DNA of 64,000 nucleotides from Isochrysis galbana (taxonomy: Eukaryota; Haptophyta; Isochrysidales; Isochrysidaceae). The stretch spans positions 6,525,550-6,589,549 of the forward strand of contig CM030931.1 in assembly GCA_018136815.1 (NCBI GenBank), read 5' to 3'. The notes beneath the pieces were generated by a model, which saw only the letters and a list, made by a program, of their open reading frames with translations, was not told the origin of the DNA and ran no database searches. The translations under genes were made by a program, and so were the position numbers. Of this stretch, positions 9,661-20,790 are shown in pieces (the first letter of the stretch is position 1; each line of letters starts with the position of its first letter).

Positions 9661-10671
9661 TTGGATGTTGGATGAACCTATGGCATCTTAGAGATTGAGG
9701 ATAGATAGAGCGTAGCAGCCAAGAAGCCGACCGACGGAGGCTACTACGTATATGTATGTATGACGTATCGATGTTGATGGAGGATGGAGGGGAGGAGCCG
9801 ACGATTCTAATAGTAAAAGGAGTCACGGTAGTAGATCAGCCCCTTTAAGATCAGTCTAGCAACCGACAACTAATATCAGTGATTTGGCAGTTTGGAGCTA
9901 TTACTCTTACTGAGAGCTCACAACAGTACACAGTACTCTTACCCCATCTATGGCTAGAGGCAAGACGTCAGGACTCATGACGTCTCTCATTCTCATATCA
10001 CATATTGTCATTGGTCATTGGCGGGACTTTGCGTTGTGCGCAGTGCGCAGTGCAAGGTCCCGCCGGGATACGTTATCTTTATTACTTATGTGTTGTGTAT
10101 TCGCGCTTGTGGGCTCATGGCTACGATCGATGGCTCGTGGCGGCGGTGGTGCTGGGCCGTGGGCCGTGGCCGCACCGCCACTCACCACTCACTACTACGA
10201 CTGCTACTGCTCATCAGTCTCAGTCATCAGCATTAGCAATCATTATCATGATCATTAGCATGATCATGATCATGATATATGATGTCAGAATAAGACTGAA
10301 TCAAAGTAGAGAGTAGAGAGTAGGAGTAGAGAGTAGAGAGTAGATACTAGATAGTAGATGGTAGATAGATGAAGATCATACCACAGTGTCCACAGGGTGT
10401 CGATGCCTCGACATCTGGTTGAGCGACCGACAGACGACGGATGACCGGCCCTGCAACAGCCGCAACATAACTCCCCCCATTCCTATTTTAATACTATTTT
10501 CATATTCCTTCACGGACAGAGTAGAGACTGAGATACAAAAAGTAAAGACGATCCAAAGAGACAAGTACTCGGACATGTGCGTGTGTGTGCGGGTTCTATT
10601 TCTATTTGTCCTCCTGGTGTGTGTGGAGTGTGGAGTGTGGAGTGTGGAGGAGCGAGTGGGTGGAAGTGACG
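9661..10671. other. intergenic, AGAGTAG simple repeat
   Basis: Tandem AGAGTAG-type repeats lie at about 10305-10372, with AT-rich sequence and (ATCATG)n at 10245-10277. No gene seen. The 300 bp upstream of 10672 would hold the promoter of the methyltransferase-like gene; no clear TATA box. Confidence 0.4.
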
Positions 10672-11472
10672 ATGCGCTTCACCATGCACGTCGGCCGCCG
10701 CCTCTTCCGGCCGGCAGCCTTGGCTGCGGCAGCCACCAGCGCGGCGATATCCTCTCCACAGGCACATGCTAGATCGAATAGACCATTCGACGACCCAGAG
10801 CTGCACCACGCTCTGGGTGAGCGTGCCATGCGTCAGAAGCTGCTGCTCGAGTACCTCGAGGAGGTCCGTCCTCGAGTACTGCAGGCCATGTCCAAGGGTG
10901 ACCACGCGAGCGTACAGAGCATGCAGGAGGAGATTGCGGCCAAGCAGGAAGCAATTCTTTTCGACGCCCTTCCTGGAGAGCGCCGCCGTTACCTTTTGCA
11001 ACATGGATGCGCGGCATGGACAGAAGAGGCTCTCCATTCATGTGCATCTTTCTCACCACTGGTCGAACTCGGCGCAGGTGCCGGGCAATGGGCGCGCGCA
11101 CTGACCGCGCTGGGAGCCGATGTGGCTGCATATGATGATGGTTCTGAGATCCCGCAGGCCGTACGAGGCCTGCGGTGTGAGCATGTCCAGCATGGTGGTG
11201 TGGAAGTACTCCGTAGCGATGCCAACAAAGATAGGACCCTGCTCCTTGTCTACCCGCCACCGGGACCTATGGCTGCCGCCGCCCTGAAGGCTTACGGCGG
11301 GAGATTCATGCTGTATGTCGGTGAAGGTCGCGGCGGCTACAATGCGGATCGCTCATTTTTTGACGCGCTCGAAGCGAACTGGCGCTTGAAGAGTGTGGTG
11401 AGGTTGGCACCTTTCCGTGGTGGATTTGAGAAGCTATATGTCTTGAAACGACGCTCACATCCGTTCAAATAG
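10672..11472 (+). CDS. predicted class I SAM-dependent methyltransferase, likely organelle-targeted
   Basis: Single exon, 266 residues from ATG 10672. The N-terminus MRFTMHVGRRLFRPAALAAA is Arg/Ala-rich without acidic residues, typical of a mitochondrial or plastid presequence. A helical region follows (ELHHALGERAMRQKLLLEYL, then VQSMQEEIAAKQEA). Methyltransferase motif I is LVELGAGAGQWARAL, with an acidic end of strand 2 (VAAYDDG), then the motif-IV-like LLLVYPPPGPMA and a C-terminal strand pair ending FEKLYVLKRR. The YPPP run is reminiscent of NPPY-type motifs but substrate cannot be inferred. The open frame extends upstream to 10585, but that part reads through simple repeats, so 10672 is the better start. 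Confidence 0.65.
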   Translation: MRFTMHVGRRLFRPAALAAAATSAAISSPQAHARSNRPFDDPELHHALGERAMRQKLLLEYLEEVRPRVLQAMSKGDHASVQSMQEEIAAKQEAILFDALPGERRRYLLQHGCAAWTEEALHSCASFSPLVELGAGAGQWARALTALGADVAAYDDGSEIPQAVRGLRCEHVQHGGVEVLRSDANKDRTLLLVYPPPGPMAAAALKAYGGRFMLYVGEGRGGYNADRSFFDALEANWRLKSVVRLAPFRGGFEKLYVLKRRSHPFK

Positions 11473-12444
11473 ACGACCTGGCGGGGGTCGCTCTGCGAGA
11501 GCCTAAGGTGACTTTGGTATGAAGACCTGCGACTCATGGATCATCCAAACGGCGTTGATCTGACGATGCATCATGCAGGCATGAGGGTAATGCATCCTTT
11601 TCTTATCCTTGACTTGTTGCTACCTGTGCATCACATCTGGCCATTGCTTCCACGATGGCCGCTCATCACGCTGACCAGTAGGGCTGAACAGCAGCAGCAA
11701 TGTCGCTCAGTGCCAGCCCAAAAAATATCGACGGTCCGCTGTCGGGCTCTGAATGCCTACATCCTCATAGAGCTTTCTTCTAACGCTGTTTGGACACCGG
11801 TTGTAGCCATTGTTCATAGTGCAGGCCTTGGTTGACCCAAGGCCTACTTCTAGGCGTTCCCGGGCGGTGGTGAGCGAGGCGTGGAGTTCACACAAGAGCT
11901 TTCAACACATCAGATAGTACACAGTACCACAAAGCTTTCTCTTGTGGGTAGCGAGGGGGGCACATGATACTCGCATGTCACGGGCCGTTGGCTTTTAGCT
12001 ACGATATTCTCTCGGTTCACGTTCCTGCCGCCCCCCCCCCCGTAGGCCTTCCCCGGCGACTTTCCCAGTTCCCCCGCGCCCCCTGACGGGTCCCCCCGCA
12101 GCCCCTGTTGGTTCCCCCCGCGTCTTGCCCCTCCTCTTGAATTCCTCAAGCCCCGCCATCCGCCATCCATGCCTCCCTCTTGTGCTCGCAGCGTTCCCCC
12201 CGGGCGAGGCGGCAGGGTTTCTTGCTTCCCCACATACGAAATGCTCCCGCTCTTCCACCAACTCCGCAAGGAAGACCTACACCCCGAAGAATGAGAATGA
12301 GGGGGGTAGACCTTCACGGCTACCTATCGCGGTGGTGCCCGCATGAGAGACGTGAAATTGAAAAACCTCAGGTTCAGTTTATTTTTCTCTAGTGCCCCTT
12401 CCTATCGCCTGAGCACCATCGCGGTGACCAGGACGGCCGAGAGG
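11473..12444. other. intergenic
   Basis: No supported gene. 12000-12160 is C-rich on the plus strand with scattered poly-C. The minus-strand open frames here are low complexity and are not proposed as genes. Confidence 0.4.
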
Positions 12445-12592
12445 AGATAATAATCTAACTGAGCATTAGTACCACTACTCTCACTAGCCCGGTACCAACA
12501 CGACAACCCTCAGCGCACCTGCCCGTACGCCTCGGCGCATGTTGCTGCCACAGACACATACACGTATGCACCCCTCCGCATCTCCCCCCTCG
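12445..12592 (+). repeat. dispersed repeat R2, copy 2
   Basis: Second copy of the block at 8835-8985, direct orientation. Confidence 0.75.
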
Positions 12593-13690
12593 CAGACCCC
12601 CGGCTCCCATTCTAACCCCCCACAAGTTAAAATGAGGGAAAACCCATTGAGGCGGACCGGTCGACGCCGGCCGACTCTCCGGGAAAAAGCACCGGGGGGG
12701 GGGGGAGGAACTCTCTAAACCAAGAAGAACGGCCCTTACCAGCTCGCGCCGTGAGCGGTCCTCGAGAAATAAATGACTGCGACTCGAGTAGTCTGCGCCA
12801 CCTGGGACTCTCCTCGCCATTGAGCCACTCCCTTCTCGTCTCCCTCCTGTCGCCAGCCGCCCCTCACCCGTTTGCTAACGCAAACGGGGCCCGTTTCTCA
12901 CTGCACTCCATCGGGGGGGGTGCAAAACCCCCCCTCTCCCTCTCTCCACTCTCACCCATCGTTGTCCCTGCGGCGCGTCGCCATGCGGCGCGCCCTGGCC
13001 TGCTCTCAGGGGTCCTTTGGGGGCTCCCAGGGGGCCAGCAAGGGCAGCTCAGGGGGCAGTGGAGGCTGGGGCTCAGCCCCTGGCCCCCCCTGCCTCTCCC
13101 ACGCTCGCCTCGCTGGCCATGGGAGCCGCCAGAAGTCCCCTGTATGCCTGGCGACCAGGGACAGGGGGGGAGTCAGCTCGAGGGCAGGCCCAACGCGGGC
13201 GTGGGAGTGCAGCTCGCGGCCCGCGCCCACGAAGGGTCTGGGCAGGAATGATGAGTGCCCTGCCCCTGTGTCGAACACGCGATGACTACTGGCTCGTAGG
13301 CAGAGGGCCGTTCGATCGAGCCGGCAGCTGATGCGGCCGTGAAAGAGTCGTTGGTTGTTGCTTGCGGGAATATGTCTGAGAGGTCATAGTAGAAGTCGGG
13401 TCTGACAGTGCCTGCCATCGAGTGCTAGGGACGAAGAGGGAGACGAAGGTTCGGAGGCTCGCAACGCGCGGCGTTGGAGGGTAGGGCCGAGGCTAGCTAG
13501 TGAGCTAGTGGAAGAGAGAGAGTGAGAATGAGAGATTCTTAGGTCCAAGGTAGACACGAGGGACTACAACGCAGAGACCCAAAAAAAGGTTCCGACACAC
13601 GGACACACACGAACTAAACCAAACAGGGCGAAAACTAACCACACCTAGGACGGACTGCCAAGCGTCGGTACCAAGGCAACTTATCGGCGC
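12593..13690. other. GC-rich repeat debris without a gene
   Basis: Contains R3 copy 2 (13193-13268). A GGGGCTCAGCCCCTGGCCCC block near 13070 has relatives near 45060 (reverse) and 56340. Overlapping open frames in several phases are compositional. Confidence 0.4.
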
Positions 13691-13800
13691 GGCGGGGGGG
13701 GAAGGGCCGGGAGAGAGGGGGTGTAGAAAGTTCTGCTGCGTGAGTAGAAAGTAGAGGGTCCACGGCCGCGTGTGCGGTGAGACTATTAAGAAGTTAATTA
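13690..13800 (+). repeat. 3' end of the 17.8-18.5 kb element family, cut by the gap
   Basis: Matches the end of the element at 17796-18543, including AGTAGAAAGTAGAGGGTCCA, then ACTATTAAGAAGTTAATTA, where the N-run begins. Other relatives are at 34236-34530 and 47705-47920. Confidence 0.65.
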
Positions 13801-13900
13801 NNNNNNNNNNNNNNNNNNNNNNNNNNNNNNNNNNNNNNNNNNNNNNNNNNNNNNNNNNNNNNNNNNNNNNNNNNNNNNNNNNNNNNNNNNNNNNNNNNNN
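13801..13900. other. assembly gap (100 N)
   Basis: Run of 100 N; sequence unknown. It sits at the terminus of a high-copy repeat, which probably caused the break. Confidence 0.99.
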
Positions 13901-14084
13901 ACCATGTGTGATGAAGAGTGTGGGAATATGTGGGCGGTGCTCGCGTGGAATCACCGAATGACCGTCTCTCAGCGAAAATCGAGTTCAAGTTTGATCACAA
14001 AGCTCGAGGGAAGGTCGGGAGGGGGCTTGGCCAGCGGGCATTGCACTGCGGAGCTGAAAACTCGAGCACACCCCGTTGCATTTG

Positions 14085-14450
14085 CCAAAGTATTTAAAGG
14101 CCCTTTTAATATTCTCGCCTCGCGCGTGGCTGTGGCCCTCTACCTTGTAGCCACGCACTTAATCCTTTCTTTCCCCTCGTAAATCTCATGATTGGTCGCC
14201 ATGGAGGGGGGCCTCGCGCCCCTCCCCACTCCCCACTCTCTCGACTCCCTCATGGGGGGGCGAGAACCATCCACCCCCCTGCGTCGCTTTTTGGCATGCA
14301 GGGGGGACTCACAACTAAGTGTATACTTGGTTGCGATGGAGCGCGCCGGCGCGACTCGGACAAGAAGCTTTCATTTGTCCCCCTCCCCATCCCTGCTAGT
14401 AGAGCTGCCTAACTTTTACTTTGGGGCCCAACGTTCAGCTAGCGTTCGAC
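14085..14450 (+). mobile_element. LINE-family ends: reverse 3' terminus and forward 5' start
   Basis: CCTTTTAATATTCTCGCCTC near 14101 is the reverse complement of the 3' terminus near 44412-44431. At 14313 CTAAGTGTATACTTGG is the 5' terminal word also seen at 17796, 33573 and 49546 (minus), followed by ATGGAGCGCGCC, the same ORF1 start as the LINE at 53.7-56.2 kb. The frame decays after about 25 codons. Confidence 0.55.
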
Positions 14451-14900
14451 TAAAAACTCAAACTGTTGCGGGTAAAGGGGGGCCTTGTACACTTCCTCTT
14501 CGTACGTTCCCTTTTTTAGGTTTTCCCGCGAGACTCCCTCTCTCCCTCTCCGTCGCCGCGCCCCAATTTCCCATTTCCCTCTCCCTCGCATCTCGCATCG
14601 TCCCAATCGGCCTGTCTCCCCTCTCCCCGGCCCCCCCCGCGGAAGCCCTCTCCTCCCTCTCCCTTCCCGTCTTTTCCACGAGTGCTTCCTTGAGTTTCCG
14701 GCCACCTTGTGTCGATTTCTTTCCCGCGCGTTCCCCTTCCCCCCCCCCGCGCGTGGTACTGTTCTCGGTGTCCCGCTTACGCTCTGCGCCACCGCTCGAG
14801 CGCCAAGCGCTCTCCGTGCCCCACCTGTCTGCTCCTCGTCCCCGTCCCTCTGCCACAGTGCTCCGCCATGGCTGAGAGCGCGCCCACGTCATTGGCCTGA
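14450..14900 (+). repeat. second LINE-like family, 5' region with ORF start
   Basis: Pyrimidine-rich leader with GCGCCACCGCTCGAGCGC followed by an ATG (MAESAPTSL, then stop). The same layout occurs at 25200-25650 (MSAETVRSSSAP) and, reversed, at 44528-44870 (MSTEIGPSISP). Probably the 5' UTR and ORF1 start of one retrotransposon family; this copy stops at once. Confidence 0.5.
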
Positions 14901-15435
14901 CGAATTGGGATGACCCATGGGGTCTGAGGGCAATGAGGAGGGAGGCATGCCGGCGGCAGGCGCGCGCGGCGGAGGGGGGCTTCCCCACCCGCGCTGCATG
15001 TGTCCTGCGTGACAGAGACTGTTGGACCCGGTGCAGTGATTTAGGCCCGATGGTTGCTCCGCGGAGCGTAGTCGGTGGCAGTGAAAATGAATTTTGTTCA
15101 ACAACGAATTCGTTGTTGGCCCAATTTCCAACCTTGTGTTGGGTGAAGAGGCTCGGTGAGCGTGCGCTGAGGCGCACGCGAGAAGGGACTGGTCCCCTCT
15201 CGGCGGGGGTACCATGTTTGGCCCCACCCTTATGGGGCCCAGTGATAGTCAGCAACATTGTGTAGATCATAGGCATGAACATAGCGCTAGCGCAACGGCG
15301 AGAACCCGTGTCCCGTCAACACCCCACGTTGCCACTATGGGAGTAGAACCTACACATATACAAAAGAACTCACATGACACTTGAGTCCACACAAGTGCCG
15401 ATTTCGGCGCTTCGACGCGGCAGTAAGGAGTTAAG
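14895..15435. other. intergenic repeat debris
   Basis: 14900-14965 matches 60533-60602 and, reversed, 20700-20785 (word GGCATGCCGGCGGCAGGCGC). The rest shows no gene. Confidence 0.4.
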
Positions 15436-15514
15436 GTGATTATTTGGGGGGGGGGGCCGTCCTGATTTTTCGCAGGAGACGAGAGACGAGGTGTGAAGGC
15501 CTCGGCCCAACGGA

Positions 15515-17240
15515 ATGTCCGTCTCGTCGCCGCGCGTCTTCAACCGCTCGTTGGGGACGCGCTCGTCGTTCACTGACGCGCTCGGCACGCGGCACGACAC
15601 GGTGGAGGGCCGGCTCGCGTGGGCCAACTTCAGCTTCCTTCCGTGGCTGCTCCAACCGGAGCTAGCGGCGCGGCTGCTCTCGCATGCAGAGTCGCTCGAT
15701 CTTGACATGCGGCCCGACTCGGTGGACGGCCTTCCCGCGTACGAGCTGTACGTGATGCGGGACGCAGAAGTGACCCAGCCCGAGCTGCACCACATGATGC
15801 GCGAAAGCCTCGCGCGGCTGACCGACTGGGCCAACACGAAATCACCCATCTGTCGAGCGCCTCGCCGGTGCACTCCATGCACGAGCCTCTTGCGGCGTTA
15901 CAGTCCCGAAGACCGCGATTCCCACCCTGAGCACGTGGATGGCCATGCGGCAGTCACCGCGGTCACGGCACTGAGTGAAGAAGAAGCGTGCGCTTTGCCT
16001 CGCCACTCCCGCCCCAGCACTGCTGTGACCGCAGGGCGCTGAGAGAAGCAGATCTCATTGTGCATCAGGTTTGGAGGGGAAGCGCTTACGCTTGGCTCGT
16101 GACTCGCTGTGCTTCAGGTATGATGGGGGTTTACTCATTTCCGACCTTCGATCGCGCGTGTGGTTACAACTCTCACGCGGGGAGGCCGTCATGCACGCGA
16201 GCGATCTGTGGCATGCCGTTTCAGTGCCGCGTGGCGAGCGTTGGTCTTGGGTCGTCTGGTTTCGCACCTGCGCAAGATGCTCGATGGCAGACTCCGCTGA
16301 CTGGTACCGCGGACGAGCCGAAGGGGGAAGCGATCCTATCGCCATGTTCTTACACGCACGACAGCTGGCTCCTTCTGGGGCGCGGGCGAGCCGGGCCGGC
16401 GCTGCTGCTCAAACAGAGGCCGCGCGCTGGTTGCGCGCATCCGCGGATATGGGTTTTGGTCCGGCCGCACATCAGTTGGGCCTCGCTTATGCCTCAGGTG
16501 AGGGTGTTCCCGTCGATCTACAAGCAGCGGCACGATGGATGGCCTATGCCGCTGGGATTGGAAGATTGCTTTCGGGCTCATTCATGCCTCTGGATTCGAT
16601 CAAGCATGCCGACGGCGCGAGTGTAGACCAGGAAGGAGAGGCGGAAAACTTAATGCGGTACTTTCGAGCAGATGCCGGCTCGGCGCACGAGTCGCGGTTG
16701 CGACAACCAGAGACGGGACTCATCACGCCTAGCAAGGGATTTGAAGCCAATGCACAAATAGCTGGCGGCCCGACGGCGCGCTCGCGCGCCGGCGTCGACT
16801 TAGCCCGGTTGTTGTTGCGCGCGATCGAGATGGGATGGCCAAATCCAATGGATGGCGCGCTGAGGATGCCTGCTAGGTCTTGGTCCCTTCTTGATAGGCT
16901 TGCTCAACTCTCAGAAAGACGAGGGTCATTCGAGCGAGCCGAATCACCTTCCACCGACAGACACGTTTTGAGCTCATGCGGGTATGTTGTGGCAGCTAGT
17001 CCAGAGGCGGGGCGTGCTGGCTCTTCTTGTAAGACACAAACCCCGTCAGGAGATGGTCCTTATCCCGCGCACAAGCACGATGACATCGCCTCTCAACAGG
17101 AGACGTGCAAATCGATGGGCACCTACCAACTTGCCCTGGCGCTCTTGCGACGCGCAGCCGCGGAGGGCCATCTCAGAGCAAAGCGCATGCTCGACGAGGC
17201 CATGGAGACTATCCCCTCTTGTGAAGACGCATGGCCATAA
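15515..17240 (+). CDS. 2OG-Fe(II) oxygenase (prolyl-4-hydroxylase-like) with C-terminal Sel1 repeats, copy A
   Basis: Exons 15515-15987 and 16118-17240, intron GTGCGC...CTTCAG; the splice joins EEEA|YDGGLLIS and gives 531 residues. The oxygenase fold shows the metal HxD (EHVDGHAAVTAV, across from ALSEEEAYDGGLLIS) and the distal part VMHASDLWHAVSVPRGERWS, whose His and Arg are the usual iron and 2-oxoglutarate ligands. A Sel1-like array follows: TEAARWLRASADMGFGPAAH, LAYASGEGVPVDLQAAARWM, and near the end LALALLRRAAAEGHLRAKRM. Family members hydroxylate proline or other side chains using Fe(II), O2 and 2-oxoglutarate; Sel1 repeats are protein-binding. No signal peptide visible. A decayed paralogue lies at 31190-33039. 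Confidence 0.75.
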
Positions 17241-17589
17241 CGGTAGGTGGATCCACAAAACTTTTGTCTCCGGTCACGGCGTGCGTCGTAGACTCAGCTT
17301 TTCACGCGAGCAGAAGAGTCTCACCGCCCCACACGATTAATGTGGCTGTAGTGGATGATTATGGATGCTGCATGCTGCATCTCACGGTATTTTATCCCCA
17401 CCTGGGCCTTGGGTTTGATGACACACTTTGAGGCTGGTTGGGGGGCGGTTCTGGGCGGGACGCACTGTTGGGCGGCGGGGCCGGCGACGCAAGGTTTGCT
17501 ATTGTCGTTGGCTAGCACCCCTGGAGCGGCGGAGGAGCGGTGTTCCGCTCACCGAGGACGAGGCGGCAAAGGGCCTCCAGCTCTTGGGG

Positions 17590-17795
17590 GCCAAACACCC
17601 CCGCGCCGCACTCCAGCCAGAGAAATACTATACCTACTTGCATGGAGGTATATATTCACCGATTTCTATAAAATACATTACGACAACATCAAATTCAATA
17701 GCGAACACGTAATAAGAAGAACGATCGAGCGATTCACCGTGCTCTGCAAAGCGGCGCACTTCGGCAACTCCGCTGACTCGTCCAGAAGAGCCCAA
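17590..17795 (+). mobile_element. LINE ORF2 C-terminal fragment, 5' half (interrupted)
   Basis: Codes for YLLAWRYIFTDFYKIHYDNI and then RRTIERFTVLCKAAHFGNS, homologous to the ORF2 tail of the LINE at 54.05-54.6 kb. It is split by the element at 17796-18543 and resumes at 18544. It lies about 350 bp downstream of the oxygenase copy A, as it does in copy B. Confidence 0.8.
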
Positions 17796-18543
17796 CTAAG
17801 TTTATACTTGGTTGACCCATGGGGGGGCACGAGCCCCCCCCTCTCTCCACTCCTCCCCTGCCATGGGGGAGGAACCACCCATCCTCCTGGCACGCCTGAT
17901 GGCTTGCCAGGAGGCCACTGCCCTACTGACCCACTCCCTTCCCCACAGGCACGCCTGGTTCGCTCGTCCTGGCCCCTCGTGGCCAGCCCATTGCTCCAAC
18001 CCCCCCTCCCCCCCTGGTCGACAGGCAGACAGGTGCAGATTGGGGGCCCCAGAGGCTCAGGAGCGCCAGCGAGGGAGAGGCAGGGGAGACCAGGGCCCAG
18101 TCCCAGCCTCCTCTGCCCCCAGAGCTGGCCTCCAGGAGCCTCCAGGGGTCGCCAGCAGGCAGTTGCAGGCCTGCCGCAGGCGCGCCATCGCGCGTGCCGC
18201 AGGAGAGGGGAGAGAGAGCGCGGAGAAGGGGGTGGGCGGAGCGAGAGCTCCGCTCACCGAAAAATAGGTAAGTCCCGCACCTGTTTACAGGATAAGTCGG
18301 GGCCGAGACCGCCGCCCACTCGGAGACACAGGAGGAAGGGGGGGAATGATCACCGGGGGGGGCGCGGGCCACCGGACCATATCTAAGCCCTTCACCCTAT
18401 CCCCCTAGTAGTGCACGGGGGGAGTCGCCTTATGGCGGGGGAGAAGGGCCGGGGAAGTGGGGGTGTAGAAAGTTTCCTACGTGAGTAGAAAGTAGAGGGT
18501 CCACGGCCGCGTGTGCGGTGAGACTATTAAAAGGTTTAATTAA
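17796..18543 (+). mobile_element. 748-bp retroelement insertion with 18-bp target-site duplication
   Basis: Flanked by the direct repeat TCGTCCAGAAGAGCCCAA at 17778-17795 and 18544-18561. The inserted sequence begins CTAAGTTTATACTTGG and ends ATTAAAAGGTTTAATTAA. It has no coding capacity and contains a palindromic CCTGTTTACAGG near 18280. The variable-length duplication and lack of terminal inverted repeats point to target-primed reverse transcription of a non-autonomous element. The paralogous site near 33471-33490 is uninterrupted, so it serves as an empty site. Partial copies lie at 13690, 34236, 42290 (reverse, 5' half) and 47705 (reverse). Confidence 0.85.
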
Positions 18544-18690
18544 TCGTCCAGAAGAGCCCAAGCAGATATGGGCCGACAACCCAAGAAACGCATCGACACT
18601 AACGACTTCCGCCCACTATTCGAAAGCGTAGACAACGAAGAACTAGCACCGAGCCCCAAACTAACAAAATTAGCAAAAAAAACTGCTGGG
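18544..18690 (+). mobile_element. LINE ORF2 C-terminal fragment, 3' half
   Basis: Continues the interrupted tail: MGRQPKKRIDTNDFRPLF, matching MGRQPKKKIDMNDVYPLF in the ORF2 tail of the LINE at 54.05 kb. The first 18 bases are the duplicated target. Confidence 0.8.
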
Positions 18691-19719
18691 AATAGAGCAT
18701 GTCATCAAGCAAAAAAATAGAGCACACAGTACACAAACGAACAAGCATAAAACCCGGGCGCGCGAGCGATGAATGGAGCGCCCTACGACCGAGGACTCCC
18801 CTGGGGGAAGCTGCAAGGCTGGGCCCCCACGCCCCCACACCGCGATGTACCAGCGCACGCAGCCATCCGACCACAAACAACCACAACCCAATAGGCCTGC
18901 CCCACTGCCCAACCCCCCTTTCCCAACGCTAGGCCCAAAGTAGTGTACACGGGCCGACCCCCCGAAACCAAACAAAAAGGAATGAGGGGGGAAGCGGGAA
19001 GGCGAGTTAAAGAGGTGGGGGCGAGGGCGATGTCGAGCGGAAATCCGGTTAAGGAGAGAGTAAGTAGTAGCAGTAGCGTAGCGGACATCTTCAATCTTCA
19101 AGATATTTTTTCCGTATCTGTCTAACCGTCCGGACGGGTGTGGCTGCCCTTTCGTTTAGCTGTTTCGTCTTTGCTCCTCCCTTGTGTGGTTTTGTCTCGC
19201 TCATTGCTCTCTCGCAGGGAAGCTCGATTCTAGCAGGGGGGTGTCGCATTCGCGATCGACCTCGTCCGCGGCCTTTGACTTTACTCGTTAGTCGTTCTTT
19301 ACTCGATAGGCGTTATACGCGCCGCTCGTCACTCGTAACTCATCACTCGCTCCTTGCTTGTTTGCGCTTCCTTGTGGCCCGTGCGTCCTGATTCCCAGGC
19401 CTGGTCCTTTGCGATCGCCTGGGTCCCTCCTTGCCGCGGTTTTCCCCCGCGCTCGTACTCGTTTTTGTCGCAGGTGTTCGCCGTCGTGGGTTTTCCCCCA
19501 ACGGTTAGCCTACCCCCCCCCCGCGCCCTTGTTGTCATCAGTGCACGGGAGGTCTTGTAGATTCCCTCCTTAAATCTACTAACTCTCCCCTCGTAACTGT
19601 AACTGTCGATCGCATCGGCCCCTCCGTCGTACCGTCGCTCCCTTCCCGCCGCCCCGTCGCTCTCCTGTCGGCTTCTCTTCCTTGTTTTTCCATTCCCCGT
19701 GTTTCTCCGTTTGAGTAGG
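18691..19719. other. repeat-derived intergenic sequence
   Basis: 18900-19095 resembles 45400-45585 (word GTAGCG(G/-)ACATCTTCAA against GTAGCGGGCAGCTTCAA), probably another 3' UTR. 19140-19560 is T-rich and carries CGCATTCGCGATCGACCTCG near 19245, also seen reversed near 49490. No gene. Confidence 0.4.
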
Positions 19720-19840
19720 CCCAGGCGGAAATATTTAGGATATTTCGCGGGATATTTGGGCGAATATGGCCCAAAAAATATTTCGCATATTTTGCGGAAT
19801 ATTTGGGCTGCTCAAGCAACGAGATCAAAAACAAAACCCC
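19720..19840 (+). repeat. hairpin-forming repeat, AAATATTT version
   Basis: Two successive inverted words built on AAATAT/ATATTT, each followed by ATTTGGGC, then AAAAACAAAAC. It has the same scaffold as 25072-25200 but with different stem words. Confidence 0.6.
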
Positions 19841-19919
19841 CTTTTCAACAAGAAAATCGATTAGAAAGGCATGGCCGGCGGCACTAGGCGCGAAAGCGCG
19901 AAAAATAAAGATACAGTGC

Positions 19920-20790
19920 GAGCATGGTTAGTTCAACTCTCAATACTCTTCGTCGTTCGGCATTTATCGTTATAATTCTTTGTTTTCTCTCGTTCTCGCG
20001 GTCAAAAGCTTCGCGTGGACGCATGGGATCTTGGGTTGTGGAGCGTCCTCTCTCTTTCTCTCGAAGAGATGGGAAGTTTCCCTACCTTTCTTCCTCCCAG
20101 GCGCCTCGCAAATAGGTTTAATTTGCTATCTTCCCTGCGTTTCTTTATCTGCTTCTGGGGGCAATCAGGTTTAATTTGCGACCTGTTCGTATCTCCCCCT
20201 TAGGCCCATCGCACTTGCCTTTCGTCTTATTCGATAGGTCTCTTGGAATCCTGCGCGGCGGGATTGCCCCTCGTTTCCGTTATGGTGCGATTCCCCTTCC
20301 AGACGAGATCGCCGACAGACGACAGATCGCCCTTTGATCGTTGTCCGTCGTCGTCTGAACGGAGTGTTTGGCTTTGATTTCAGTCGAGTTACGTGAGAAA
20401 GTCGTGGGGTGAGAGTCGGAGTGTTTTCCTGGGTGTCTGTGTCCGTCGTCCTGTCGTCAGTCGTCATCCGTCGCTCTCGTTCTCGTCCTCTCGCTCTCGT
20501 CTAACGCTCATACCCTACAGTCTCTCCTCTCCTCGCCAGCCCCTGCCATCACAGCAGCCCTCCTCTCACTCGCCCTCGCCTCTCGCCGCTCGCTCGATGT
20601 CGCTCTCGCCGCTGTCCTCGCCGTCGCCCAAGCCCGCTTGCCCGCTTTCCTCTGCTGACAGGCTTCGACGGGCTTCAGCCCGTCAGCACCTCCGAAGTCG
20701 TCTCCTCCGCCGCGCCTGCCGCCGGCATGCCTCCTTCCTCATTGCCCTTAGGCCCTATGGGCCATTCCAATTCGTCATGGAAATCGCATC
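19920..20790 (+). repeat. LINE 5' UTR-like repeat, copy 1
   Basis: Shares long stretches with 59740-60045 (same strand) and 60533-61380 (opposite strand), including TTCTGGGGGCAATCAGGTTT and GACGGGCTTCAGCCCGTCAG. In the 60-61 kb copy this block lies just upstream of an ORF1 start, so it is probably a LINE 5' region. Sequence similarity ends near 20785. Confidence 0.6.

Noticed and set aside
13505..14182. open frames crossing the N-run at 13801-13900
   Set aside because: Reading through unknown bases is meaningless.
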